Positions 8,629 to 16,524 of a stretch of 64,000 nt of DNA are shown piece by piece. The notes under the pieces are model-generated. The model did not search any database and was not told where the DNA came from. It saw only the letters and a program-made list of their open reading frames with translations. A program made the translations under genes and the position numbers. Origin of the DNA: DASRDR01 sp963812945 [NCBI: uncultured Candidatus Rokubacteria bacterium] (GTDB lineage: Bacteria > Methylomirabilota > Methylomirabilia > Rokubacteriales); NCBI GenBank assembly GCA_963812945.1, contig CAWEXD010000008.1:930001-994000 (forward strand), read 5' to 3'. Each line of letters starts with the position of its first letter. Within the stretch, counting starts at the first letter, position 1.

Positions 8629-8934
8629 CTACCTGGGAGTTCTCGGGATGTTGTCCGGGACCTGACCGTGCGCGGCCTGATACAAGACGAAGTCTCCGTT
8701 CTCCTTGACATCGACCCAGGCGACACGCCCGCCCGCGTGGATCTTGTCGATCCGTTCGCGCAGGATCGCGAGCTTGTCTTCGCCCGCCCACTGTCGCCGG
8801 CGATTCGCGGGCGCCGTCGTCATGTAATGAAGATCGGGGGTGTCCTGCCGCTCCCAGTGGACGACGCCGCCACCCCGAAGGGTCACCGCCACGGCTTTGC
8901 ACAGACTGCAGCTCGGCCGCTCGGGCGTGCTCAT
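8629..8934 (-). CDS. Small hypothetical protein with CxxC near N-terminus
   Basis: The 101-residue product starts MSTPERPSCSLCKAVAV and has a mixed body with two conserved-looking stretches (EDKLAILRERIDKIHAGG and VAWVDVKENGDFVLYQ). The CxxC pair at residues 9 and 12 suggests a structural or metal-binding role, but only one pair is present. No clear ribosome site precedes the ATG at 8934. It lies in the segment between two long direct repeats, next to a transposase relic, so it may have arrived with that segment. I do not recognise a family. Reading frame and amino-acid composition look genuine, but confidence is moderate. Confidence 0.5.
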   Translation of the reverse strand: MSTPERPSCSLCKAVAVTLRGGGVVHWERQDTPDLHYMTTAPANRRRQWAGEDKLAILRERIDKIHAGGRVAWVDVKENGDFVLYQAAHGQVPDNIPRTPR

Positions 8935-9069
8935 GGCGGGAGGGTAGCACGGACCATGACACGTCGACCGACCCGGGAGAGGGGTTCGCCCGGCTGGCGC
9001 CCGGGGCCTGCTTCGCGGTAGGGTCGAGTCCAGCGGTCTTCAGCCACCGACGAAAGGAGCACTCCCATG

Positions 9070-9378
9070 AGATTCCGGGTGCTCGCGACGGCCTCATCGC
9101 TGGGCGGCGCCGCCGCGTGGAATTGGAGCCGGCCGGGCCTACGCTCGGTGAACACGCCATCCAGGACCAGCGTGGAAGTGGACGTTGAGATTCACCCCGC
9201 TCCCGGAGCACCCGCGCGTAGACGCCCAGCACGGCGCGCGTCAGCTCGTGGTCCCAGGCGAGCCGATACCGCAGTCGATAGGCAGGGTGAGCACCCACTG
9301 GCGCACCGGCACCCGCGGCAGGACCATCTCGACGAGCTGGCCGGCGTGCTCTGTCATGCGGGCCCGCTGTGAAGGGGA
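9070..9378 (-). pseudogene. IS91-family (Y2/HUH) transposase relic
   Basis: Read on the minus strand, separate frames give consecutive pieces of an IS91-type transposase: RMTEHAGQLVEMVLPRVPV with RQWVLTLP; then LRYRLAWDHELTRAVLGVYA; then GVNLNVHFHA, which includes the HxH metal-binding motif; then VFTERRPGRLQFHAAAPPSD. Frame changes occur at about 9285 (one base missing in LPYR) and about 9165 (two bases missing after HFHA). The N-terminal zinc-binding part is blurred and the C-terminal half with the catalytic tyrosines is gone. It is an inactive remnant of roughly 100 codons lying between the two direct repeats. Confidence 0.75.
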
Positions 9379-9440
9379 CACCGCCAGGAACGGTCTGGCT
9401 GGGAAAGGGGCCTCGGGCAACGCGAAACTGGGGCAGCAAT

Positions 9441-9474
9441 GGGGTCAGTACGCGCTCACCGATCGGCTGACCCC
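9441..9474. repeat. Inverted repeat between transposase relic and repeat copy B
   Basis: Perfect 8-base arms GGGGTCAG (9441-9448) and CTGACCCC (9467-9474) around an 18-base loop. It may be an element end or a chance hairpin. The rest of 9380-9590 shows no gene I can support. Confidence 0.45.
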
Positions 9475-9591
9475 GTTACCACACGTCCAAGTGGCGCTCG
9501 CTGGCGAAGCCCAGGTCGTCATAGACCTTCCTGACTCCCGCCGGAGATGGAGGTGGATCGGGTGAGACCACCGGTTCCCCGTCCTGGACGG

Positions 9592-9694
9592 ACTGACAAT
9601 CCCGCCGTCAGTGCTGCTCCGGGCGGACGACGTCGTCCAGTAGGGGCATCAGCCGAACGCCTTGGTCCTCATGAGTGACGCCCCGAAGGAAGCC
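9592..9694 (+). repeat. Direct repeat, copy B
   Basis: Second copy of the ~103-base repeat. It starts inside a fragment matching the tail of an ABC_sub_bind gene (reading TIPPSVLLRADDVVQ then TAG) that has no gene body upstream, and runs into the intact methyltransferase start at 9671. Confidence 0.85.
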
Positions 9695-10468
9695 TGGGGC
9701 GCTGGAGGTCCCTACGAGCGCTATGTCGGGCGCTGGAGCCGCCTCGTCGCCGCGGAATTCCTCGCGTGGCTCGCGGTGCCCAGGGCAGGGTCGTGGGTCG
9801 ACGTCGGGTGCGGGACCGGGGCGCTCGTGGCGGCCGTCCTCGCGCACCGTGCGCCAACCTCGGTCATCGGCGTCGATCGGGCCGAAGGGTTCGTGACCGA
9901 CGCGCGGCGCCGGATCACCGACTCGTGCGCGCGGTTCGAGGTCGGCGATGCCACGGCCTTGCCGGTGGCCTCGGCCACCTGCGATGCCGCCGTGTCGGGT
10001 CTCGTCCTCAATTTCATCGCCGATCCGGCGACGATGGCCCGGGAGATGATCCGCGTGACGAAGCCCGGGGGCAGAGTCGCGGCGTACGTCTGGGACTATG
10101 CGGCGGGCATGCAGATGATCCGTCACTTCTGGGATGCTGCCGTCGCGGTCAGCCCCCGGGACGCGAAACTGGACCAGGCCGAACGGTTCCCGATCTGCCA
10201 TCCGGACCGGCTGGCGGCCCTCTGGCATGACCTCGGCTTGAGCGGGGTCGCCACACGGGCGATCGACATCTCGACCGTGTTCCAGGACTTCGATGACTAC
10301 TGGACCCCGTTCCTCGGCAAGCAAGGTACGGCCCCCGCCTATCTCGCGTCGCTCGACGGGGAAACACGGGAGCGGATCCGCGCGCGCCTGCGAACGCGAC
10401 TCAGTCCGGCCCCCGACGGGACGATCGCTCTCACGGCGAGGGCGTGGGCCGTGCAGGGTGTCCGGTGA
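9671..10468 (+). CDS. Class I SAM-dependent methyltransferase (Methyltransf_11 type)
   Basis: The 265-residue product has the Rossmann methyltransferase motifs in order: motif I WVDVGCGTGALVAAVL near residue 45, the acidic SAM-ribose strand VIGVDRAEGFV, DATALPVASATCDAAVSG, and RVTKPGGRVAAYVWDY. It would methylate a small molecule; the substrate is unknown. ATG at 9671 is preferred over a TTG nine bases upstream because the duplicate copy preserves the same ATG. Its first 24 bases are part of the long direct repeat, so the gene start was duplicated when the upstream segment was inserted. It faces the DadA-like gene convergently with four bases between the stops. Confidence 0.85.
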   Translation: MSDAPKEAWGAGGPYERYVGRWSRLVAAEFLAWLAVPRAGSWVDVGCGTGALVAAVLAHRAPTSVIGVDRAEGFVTDARRRITDSCARFEVGDATALPVASATCDAAVSGLVLNFIADPATMAREMIRVTKPGGRVAAYVWDYAAGMQMIRHFWDAAVAVSPRDAKLDQAERFPICHPDRLAALWHDLGLSGVATRAIDISTVFQDFDDYWTPFLGKQGTAPAYLASLDGETRERIRARLRTRLSPAPDGTIALTARAWAVQGVR

Positions 10469-10472
10469 ACTG

Positions 10473-11720
10473 CTAGCCGAAGCGGTCGGGGTCGAGGAGG
10501 CGGAGATCGGGCGCGGGCGTCGCGCCCGCGACGAGCCGGGCGACGAGCTGGCCGGTGACCGGCCCGAGCGACATCCCGACCATGGCGTGGCCGGCCGCCA
10601 GGACGAGGTTCTCGAAGCGCCGCGAGCGGCCGACCAGCGGCAGGCCGTCCGGGGTGCACGGCCGGAGGCCGCGCCAGATCTCGAGGAGCTCGAGGGCCTC
10701 CGCACCCTCGATGCACCGCAGCGCGCTGCGTCGGAGCGCCTCGACGCGTCGCTGGTTGACCGACAGGTCCATCCCGGCGAGCTCGAGCGTTCCCCCGAAC
10801 CGGAGGAACTCACCCATCGGGGTCACGGAGAAGCGACCCTCGGCAGGGAGGAGGGGGATGCTGGGGCCGCGGGCCGGGCGGCGGTACGTGAGGCTGTAGC
10901 CCTTCGCGGGCTGGATCGGTACCCGGAGCCCGAGTGCCCGGCCGATCTCCGGCGACCAGGCGCCGGCGGCCAGGACCACGGTGTCGGCTTCGAGCGTCCC
11001 TCGGGTCGTCTCGACCCTGGTGATGCGATCGCCAGCCGTGCGGAAGCCGATCACCTCGGATCCGGTCGCGACCCGGACGCCGAGCGTTGCCGCCACCTGC
11101 GCGAGTCCCTTGACGAAGCGGTCGGGCACGAGGAGCGCGTCCTCCCGGCAGTGGAGGGCGCCGGCGACGCCAGGCTTGAGGGCGGGCTCGGCGGCACGGG
11201 CGGCGGGCCCGTCGAGCACCTCGACGGCGACCCCGGCCTGGCCGAGCAGCCGCGCCTCCTCACGCCCGTGCGCCAGGCCTTCGGGCGTGAAGAAGACGGT
11301 CATCGAGCCCGTCTGGCGGAACCCGAAGTCGAAGCCGCCCTTCTCGGCCAGCTCGCGGTAGAGCCCGAGGCTCTCGACGCTCAACCGCCGCAGGAGCGGC
11401 ATCGCCTGCCGTACCCGGGCCGGCGAGCAGGCCGACCGGAAGCGCCAGAGCCACCGTGCCAGCTCGCGGTCGAGCCGCGGCTTGATGTAGAAGGGACTCT
11501 CGGAGTTCAGCATCCACTTGATCCCCTGCCACCACACCCCGGGCGCGGCCAGGGGCGTCACGTGGCTCGGCACGATCAGCCCCGCGTTCCCGTACGAGCT
11601 GCCGGCGCACACCTCGCCCTTGTCGACGAGGGTGACCTCCGATCCGTCCCGGGCGAGGTAGTAGGCGGAGCTGACGCCGATCACGCCGCCCCCGATCACG
11701 ACTACGCGGCTTCCGCTCAC
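10473..11720 (-). CDS. FAD-dependent D-amino-acid dehydrogenase-like oxidoreductase (DAO family)
   Basis: The 415-residue product starts with the dinucleotide-binding motif VVVIGGGVIGVSSAYYLARD and continues with SSYGNAGLIVPSHVTPLAAPG, a signature of DadA-type D-amino-acid dehydrogenases. The C-terminal FAD segment is PCTPDGLPLVGRS followed by NLVLAAGHAMVGMSLGPVTG. It would oxidatively deaminate a D-amino acid or a secondary amine such as an N-methyl amino acid, passing electrons to the membrane. GTG at 11720 has a ribosome site GGAGGACAG just upstream. It diverges from the molybdopterin enzyme across a 142-base gap. The exact substrate cannot be read from sequence. Confidence 0.88.
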   Translation of the reverse strand: MSGSRVVVIGGGVIGVSSAYYLARDGSEVTLVDKGEVCAGSSYGNAGLIVPSHVTPLAAPGVWWQGIKWMLNSESPFYIKPRLDRELARWLWRFRSACSPARVRQAMPLLRRLSVESLGLYRELAEKGGFDFGFRQTGSMTVFFTPEGLAHGREEARLLGQAGVAVEVLDGPAARAAEPALKPGVAGALHCREDALLVPDRFVKGLAQVAATLGVRVATGSEVIGFRTAGDRITRVETTRGTLEADTVVLAAGAWSPEIGRALGLRVPIQPAKGYSLTYRRPARGPSIPLLPAEGRFSVTPMGEFLRFGGTLELAGMDLSVNQRRVEALRRSALRCIEGAEALELLEIWRGLRPCTPDGLPLVGRSRRFENLVLAAGHAMVGMSLGPVTGQLVARLVAGATPAPDLRLLDPDRFG

Positions 11721-11825
11721 CCTGTCCTCCGGTTCGTGGAGAGTCCGGGGCGGGACAGGAGGTCCCCCGGCGAAGACTACCGCGAGGCGGTGGCGGCCAC
11801 CAGGGCCGTCGAGCCGGGCTCGGAG

Positions 11826-11855
11826 TTGTTCCGGGCCGGCCCGACGGCGTATTCT
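11826..11855 (+). promoter_or_regulatory. Possible promoter of the molybdopterin oxidoreductase gene
   Basis: TTGTTC (11826-11831), 18 bases, TATTCT (11850-11855). Transcription would begin at or beside the GTG at 11863, so the message may be leaderless. Confidence 0.35.
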
Positions 11856-11862
11856 CTTGATC

Positions 11863-13974
11863 GTGACCCCCCCCGACGTGACGACGCTGCCTGGCCGGGT
11901 CGAGACCGCCGCGGCGCGCGGCCGTCTCGAGGTGGTGCCTTCCGTCTGCCCGCACGACTGCACCAGCACGTGCGCGCTGGAGGTCGAGCGCCTCGACGCC
12001 CGCACCATCGGCCGGATTCGGGGCTCCCAGCGCAACAGCTACACGGCCGGCGTCATCTGCGAGAAGGTGGGGCGCTACGCCGAGCGGGTCCATCACCCGG
12101 ACCGGCTCCTCTACCCCCTCCGCCGGGTCGGCCCGAAGGGCTCGCGGCAGTTCGAGCGGATCTCCTGGGACGAGGCGCTCGACAGCGTGGCCGAGGCATT
12201 CGTGCGAGCGGCCGCGCGTCACGGGCCGGAGGCGGTCTGGCCCTACTACTACGCGGGCACGATGGGGCTGGTCCAGCGGGACGGGATCAACCGGCTCCGC
12301 CACGCGATGCGCTACTCCCGCTGGTACTCGACGATCTGCGTGACGCTCTCGGACACCGGGTGGATCGCGGGCACCGGGGTGAAGCGCGGCGCGGACATGC
12401 GCGAGGTCGGCGAGCATTCGGACCTGGTGGTGATCTGGGGCGGGAACCCGGTGAACACCCAGGTGAACGTGATGACCCACGTGGCGCGGGCGCAGCGTCG
12501 CGGCGCGACCCTGGTCGTGGTCGACCCGTACCGCACGGGCACGGCGGAGCGGGCGGACGTGCACCTCGCCCTCCGGCCCGGGACCGACGCCGCGCTGGTG
12601 TGTGCCGTGATGCACGTGCTCTTCGCCGAGGGCTACGCGGACTGGGCGTACATGCGCCGCTATACCGACGTGCCGGACGAGCTGGCCGAGCACGTCCGGA
12701 CGCGCACCCCCGAGTGGGCCGCGGCGATCACGGGCCTGTCGGTGGAGGAGATCGTGGCCTTCGCGCGGCTCTACGGGCGCACCCGGCGGAGCTTCATCCG
12801 CTGCCACCACGGGTTCAGCCGATCGCGCAACGGCGCGGCCAACATGCACGCCGTGACCTGTCTCCCGGCGGTGACCGGTGCCTGGCAGCACCGGGGTGGC
12901 GGCGCGCTCTACGGCCAGACGGGGATCTACCCGCTGGACCGAACCTTGATCGAGGGCCTCGACGTGGCCGACCGCTCGATCCGCGCGCTCGACCAGTCGC
13001 GTCTGGGGCCGATCCTGACCGGCGACCCCGAGGCCCTCCAGGGCGGCCCGCCGGTCACGGCGATGCTGGTGCAGAACACGAACCCCGCGATGGTCTGCCC
13101 CGAGCTCAACCTGGTCCACCGGGGCCTCGCCCGGGAGGACCTCTTCCTCTGCGTGCACGAGCAGTTCCTCACGGAGACGGCGGCGTACGCGGACGTCGTC
13201 CTGCCGGCGACCATGTTCCTCGAGCACGACGACTTCTACACGGCGAGCGGGCACACCTACTTCCAGGTGACCCGGAAGGTCATCGAGCCTCCCGGGGAGT
13301 GCCGCGAGAACCACTTCGTCATCTCGGAGCTCGCGCGGCGGCTCGGGGCCGAGCACCCGGGCTTCGGGATGACCGCCTGGGAGATCATGGACTGGACGCT
13401 CGCGCGCTCCGGCATGTGGGACGCCCGGACGAACCTCGAGCGAGGCGGCCAGGACATGGCCTTGCCGTTCGAGGAAGCGCATTTCCTGCAAGGGTTTAAG
13501 TGGCCTGACGGGAGGTTCCGCTTCAAGCCGGATTGGGCAGCCTTCGGGGGCCGGGGCGCCGAGATGCCGCGCCTGCCGGACCACTTCGCCGTGATCGACC
13601 AGGCCTCGGCCGAGAAGCCATTCCGGCTCGTCGCCGCCCCGGCGCGCGGCTTCCTCAACTCGACCTTCTCGGAGACGCCGACCTCGCGGACTCGCGAGCG
13701 CCGCCCGACCGCGCTCCTCCACCCGGACGACTGCGCGTCGCTGGGCGTGGCGGAGGGCGACCGGGTCGAGCTGGGGAACGAGCGCGGCAAGGTTGTCGTG
13801 CACGTCCGGCCTCGCGCGGGACAGGCGCGCGGCGTGGTCGTCGTCGAGGGGATCTGGCCCAACCGGGACTTCGAGGGCGGCCTCGGCATCAACGCGCTGA
13901 CCAGCGCCGAGCCGGGCTACCCGAACGGCGGTGCCGTGTTCCACGACACGGCGGTCTGGATCCGCCGGCCCTAG
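11863..13974 (+). CDS. Molybdopterin-dependent oxidoreductase (DMSO reductase superfamily)
   Basis: The 703-residue product opens with a four-cysteine iron-sulfur motif: C29, C33, C37 and C66 (VCPHDCTSTC then VICEK). It then has the superfamily blocks WDEALDSVAEAF, DLVVIWGGNPVNTQ, a QNTNPA loop, DVVLPATMFLEHDDFY and a C-terminal molybdopterin dinucleotide domain (NSTFSETP, ALLHPDDCASLGVAEGD, GVVVVEGIWP). It is a cytoplasmic-type member without a Tat signal. The molybdenum ligand is unclear; ICVTLSDTGW lies where a ligand is expected. Start is GTG 11863 (TTG at 11857 is possible). No small iron-sulfur or membrane subunit follows, so its electron partner is elsewhere. Substrate unknown. Confidence 0.85.
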   Translation: MTPPDVTTLPGRVETAAARGRLEVVPSVCPHDCTSTCALEVERLDARTIGRIRGSQRNSYTAGVICEKVGRYAERVHHPDRLLYPLRRVGPKGSRQFERISWDEALDSVAEAFVRAAARHGPEAVWPYYYAGTMGLVQRDGINRLRHAMRYSRWYSTICVTLSDTGWIAGTGVKRGADMREVGEHSDLVVIWGGNPVNTQVNVMTHVARAQRRGATLVVVDPYRTGTAERADVHLALRPGTDAALVCAVMHVLFAEGYADWAYMRRYTDVPDELAEHVRTRTPEWAAAITGLSVEEIVAFARLYGRTRRSFIRCHHGFSRSRNGAANMHAVTCLPAVTGAWQHRGGGALYGQTGIYPLDRTLIEGLDVADRSIRALDQSRLGPILTGDPEALQGGPPVTAMLVQNTNPAMVCPELNLVHRGLAREDLFLCVHEQFLTETAAYADVVLPATMFLEHDDFYTASGHTYFQVTRKVIEPPGECRENHFVISELARRLGAEHPGFGMTAWEIMDWTLARSGMWDARTNLERGGQDMALPFEEAHFLQGFKWPDGRFRFKPDWAAFGGRGAEMPRLPDHFAVIDQASAEKPFRLVAAPARGFLNSTFSETPTSRTRERRPTALLHPDDCASLGVAEGDRVELGNERGKVVVHVRPRAGQARGVVVVEGIWPNRDFEGGLGINALTSAEPGYPNGGAVFHDTAVWIRRP

Positions 13975-14173
13975 CCGGCGCGGGCGGAGTGCGGATCTCG
14001 CGGAAGCCGTCCTAGCTACTCACCCGGGGGTCGACATCCCCGTCTGCGTGTAACGGCAGGTGCACCGGGATAGGCGCTGCACGAGCCCGCCGAGTATTCC
14101 GAGCGTGCTGGGAACGCGATGCCAAGGCCAAGGTGCCGGAATGCAAGGTTGGAGACGACGCCGTGCAGCATCA

Positions 14174-15229
14174 ATGGCGATGACGACCCGAACGGTTGCT
14201 CCAAGATGCGATGAGCGACGCAGGTCTGGTGTGATACCGGCGTGCACTAGACTTGCCACCGTCGTGGCTGTTCTGATCCTTGCCGCGGCGCCCAACGTGG
14301 GGGCGCAGCAGGCGGAGAAAGTCTATCGGATTGGGTTTCTCGGGGCCACTCCACCCCCCTCAGTGGGGTGGTCGCGCACCTGGGGCGCTCTTGTACAAGG
14401 GCTTCGTGACCTCGGGTATGTTGAAGATCGTAACCTCGTCATCGAGGCGCGGTACTCGGAAGGCCGAGAGGAACGGCTTCCCGCGCTCGCCCGCGACTTG
14501 GTGCGATTGAACGTGGACGTCATCGTTGCAGGCGCGACGCCACCCGTCCATGCTGCGCGTAACGCCACCGCAACGATTCCGATCGTGATGACGAATCATA
14601 GCGATCCAGTCGGCGGCGGGCTGGTCGTGAGCTTGGCGCGACCCGGCGGCAATGTCACGGGCCGTTCGGTGATGCAAGCTGACCTCAGTGGCAAGCGCGT
14701 GGAACTCCTCAAACAGACCGTCGCGCGCCTCACTCGGGTTGCCGTCCTTTGGAACCCGGCCAACCAAACGAACCCGAGGATGCTGGACGAGACGGTGACC
14801 GCGGCACAGGCGCTGGGTCTACAGGTCCAGCGCACGCCAGCACGAGGCCTGGAGGACTACGACTCCGCCTTCCTGGCGATCACCCGGGAGCGGGCTGAGG
14901 CCCTCATTGTGCTTGGTGACCTGACATTTTGGTTTCATCGTGCCCGTATCAACGAGCTCGCGTTGCGCCATCGGTTACCGACAATATACGCATCACGCGA
15001 ACAAGTGGATTCCGGTGGCCTGATGTCCTACGCGCCCGACAACAGCGAGGCTTACCGGGCTGCCGCAACCTATGTTCATCGCATCCTGACGGGCGCGAAC
15101 CCCGGCGATCTTCCGATCGAGCAAGCGACGAAGTTCGAGCTGGTCATCAACCTGAAGACCGCGAAAGGCCTCGGTCTCACTATCCCGGCGTCAGTGCTAG
15201 CGCGGGCGGATCAGGTCATCCATCCATGA
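14174..15229 (+). CDS. ABC_sub_bind family solute-binding protein (probable gene-cassette content)
   Basis: The product (351 residues from ATG 14174) shows a signal peptide with hydrophobic core LATVVAVLILAAAP ending GAQQA, then KVYRIGFLGATPP, LRDLGYVEDRNLVIEARYSE, VSLARPGGNVTG, VAVLWNPANQTNP, and the family ending LGLTIPASVLARADQVI. The signal peptide would have a long charged leader from 14174; GTG at 14231 gives a more typical 30-residue signal and is a good alternative. The stop lies only nine bases before a well-formed attC site, the arrangement of an integron gene cassette. Third-position A/T is visibly commoner than in neighbouring genes. No transporter partners are linked. Confidence 0.87.
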   Translation: MAMTTRTVAPRCDERRRSGVIPACTRLATVVAVLILAAAPNVGAQQAEKVYRIGFLGATPPPSVGWSRTWGALVQGLRDLGYVEDRNLVIEARYSEGREERLPALARDLVRLNVDVIVAGATPPVHAARNATATIPIVMTNHSDPVGGGLVVSLARPGGNVTGRSVMQADLSGKRVELLKQTVARLTRVAVLWNPANQTNPRMLDETVTAAQALGLQVQRTPARGLEDYDSAFLAITRERAEALIVLGDLTFWFHRARINELALRHRLPTIYASREQVDSGGLMSYAPDNSEAYRAAATYVHRILTGANPGDLPIEQATKFELVINLKTAKGLGLTIPASVLARADQVIHP

Positions 15230-15238
15230 AGTCGTGCT

Positions 15239-15311
15239 GCCCAACATCGCGCTTCAACGGACCGGGGGCTCGTGTTGCTCGCCCTCCGGCCGCTGAGCGC
15301 CGGCGTTAGGC
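15239..15311 (+). other. Integron-type attC recombination site
   Basis: The 73-base site starts with R'' core GCCCAAC (15239-15245, consensus RYYYAAC) and ends with R' core GTTAGGC (15305-15311, consensus GTTRRRY). The inner arms pair imperfectly: GCGCTTCAACGGACCGG on the left against CCGGCCGCTGAGCGC on the right, with unpaired bases of the kind needed for strand choice and a terminal loop around TCGTGTTGCTC. It lies nine bases after a stop codon. All hallmarks of an attC site are present; no integrase gene is in the window. Confidence 0.8.
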
Positions 15312-15388
15312 TTCGAGGACGAGACCAGAGGGAGGTGGGCCCAATCCGAGAAGCATCGCGCAAAGTCGTCCGAAGGCCCGGAGTCGAG

Positions 15389-16387
15389 ATGCTAGGGCTG
15401 AGGCTCGCTCTCAGCATCACCCTTCTCCTCGGTGGGTTCTTCAACTCGGCTGCGGCTGAGGCCCAGCAGGCGGCCAAGGTCGCTCGAATAGGCTTCCTGG
15501 CGCAAAGCCTGGCTGCTGCCCCCCACTCCGACGAGGCTTTCCGTCAAGGACTGCGTGACCTCGGTTACGTCGAGGGCTCCAACCTCGTGATTGAGTATCG
15601 AGATGCCGAGGGGAAGTTCGAGCGGCTCCCCGCTCTCGCGGCCGAACTGGTTGCGCTCAAGGTTGATGTCATCGTGGCCCCAAACACAGTCGCCGCTCTG
15701 GCCGCCAAGCAAGTGACCAGGGCCCTCCCCATTGTCTTCGCTGTTGCTGCCGATCCGGTTGCGAGCGGGCTCGTCACAAGCCTTGCGCGGCCGGGCGGCA
15801 ACGTTACGGGGTTGTCCATCCTCGCCTCGGAGCTAGTCGGCAAGTGTCTTGAGTTGCTCGCGGAGGCCGTTCCGGGGGTCAGTCGGGTCGTTGTCCTCTG
15901 GACGCCGGGTGTCCTCGGCGAACGCACGGATACGGACATGCTGAAGGGAGCAGAGGTCACGGGACGGGCACTGGGGGTGCGGCTTCAATTCGTTGAGGCG
16001 CGAGGTCCCGCCGATGTCGACCGGGCCTTCTCGGACATGAGCAGCGCACGCGCGGGTGCTCTCACTGTGCTGCCAAGCAACGTGTTCGTCAATGAGCGCC
16101 GACGCCTCGTGGACCTGGCCGCAAAGAACCGGCTGCCGGCAGTGTACCCATGGAGGGAGTTTGTCGATGCCGGGGGCCTTATGGCCTATGGACCGAACAT
16201 TGCTGATTTGTATCGGCGCGCCGCTACTTACGTGGACAAGATTCTCAAGGGTAGAAAACCTGCCGACCTACCCGTGGAGCAGCCGACGAAGTTTGAGCTG
16301 GTCATCAACCGCAAGGCTGCCAAGGCCATCGGCCTGACGATCCCGCCGTCGGTGCTGGCGCGGGCCGACCAAGTCATCGAGAAATGA
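15389..16387 (+). CDS. ABC_sub_bind family solute-binding protein
   Basis: The 332-residue product has a signal peptide (MLGLRLALSITLLLGGFF, cleaved near AEAQQA), then KVARIGFLAQSL, LRDLGYVEGSNLVIEYRDAE, VTSLARPGGNVTGLS, VVVLWTPGV and the terminal IGLTIPPSVLARADQVIEK. ATG at 15389 follows CGGAGTCGAG, a modest ribosome site. The gene sits between the good attC site upstream and a degenerate attC-like hairpin downstream, so it reads as the second cassette of a small array. It is a stand-alone periplasmic binder; ligand unknown. Confidence 0.88.
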   Translation: MLGLRLALSITLLLGGFFNSAAAEAQQAAKVARIGFLAQSLAAAPHSDEAFRQGLRDLGYVEGSNLVIEYRDAEGKFERLPALAAELVALKVDVIVAPNTVAALAAKQVTRALPIVFAVAADPVASGLVTSLARPGGNVTGLSILASELVGKCLELLAEAVPGVSRVVVLWTPGVLGERTDTDMLKGAEVTGRALGVRLQFVEARGPADVDRAFSDMSSARAGALTVLPSNVFVNERRRLVDLAAKNRLPAVYPWREFVDAGGLMAYGPNIADLYRRAATYVDKILKGRKPADLPVEQPTKFELVINRKAAKAIGLTIPPSVLARADQVIEK

Positions 16388-16403
16388 GCAAGCGGGGTGG
16401 CGG

Positions 16404-16478
16404 CTCGAACCATAACTTCAGCTTGCAGCGGCCGGCACTTCGCGTTGCTCGGCGCCGCCGCTGAAGCTGGGTGTTCGC
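16404..16478 (+). other. Degenerate attC-like site
   Basis: Left arm CAGCTT-G-CAGCGGC (16419-16432) pairs perfectly with right arm GCCGCTGAAGCTG (16457-16469) apart from one unpaired G at 16425, the extrahelical-base geometry of attC. The loop and right arm (GTTGCTCGGCGCCGCCGCTGA) resemble those of the site at 15239-15311. The outer cores CTCGAAC and GTTCGCC are complementary but off consensus, so it may no longer recombine. Confidence 0.5.
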
Positions 16479-16524
16479 CGACAGATTGAGTCCGCGCCGC
16501 CTGAGGGAGAAAGGAGGGAACACC

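Noticed and set aside
10293-13499. 1,068-codon plus-strand open frame across the DadA-like gene and molybdopterin gene
   Set aside because: Low-complexity composition; the DadA-like gene opposite and the molybdopterin gene in another frame both show clear motifs.
14020-14173. attI site or integrase start upstream of the first cassette-like gene
   Set aside because: No IntI-like motif or core GTT in a suitable context was found in 13975-14173.
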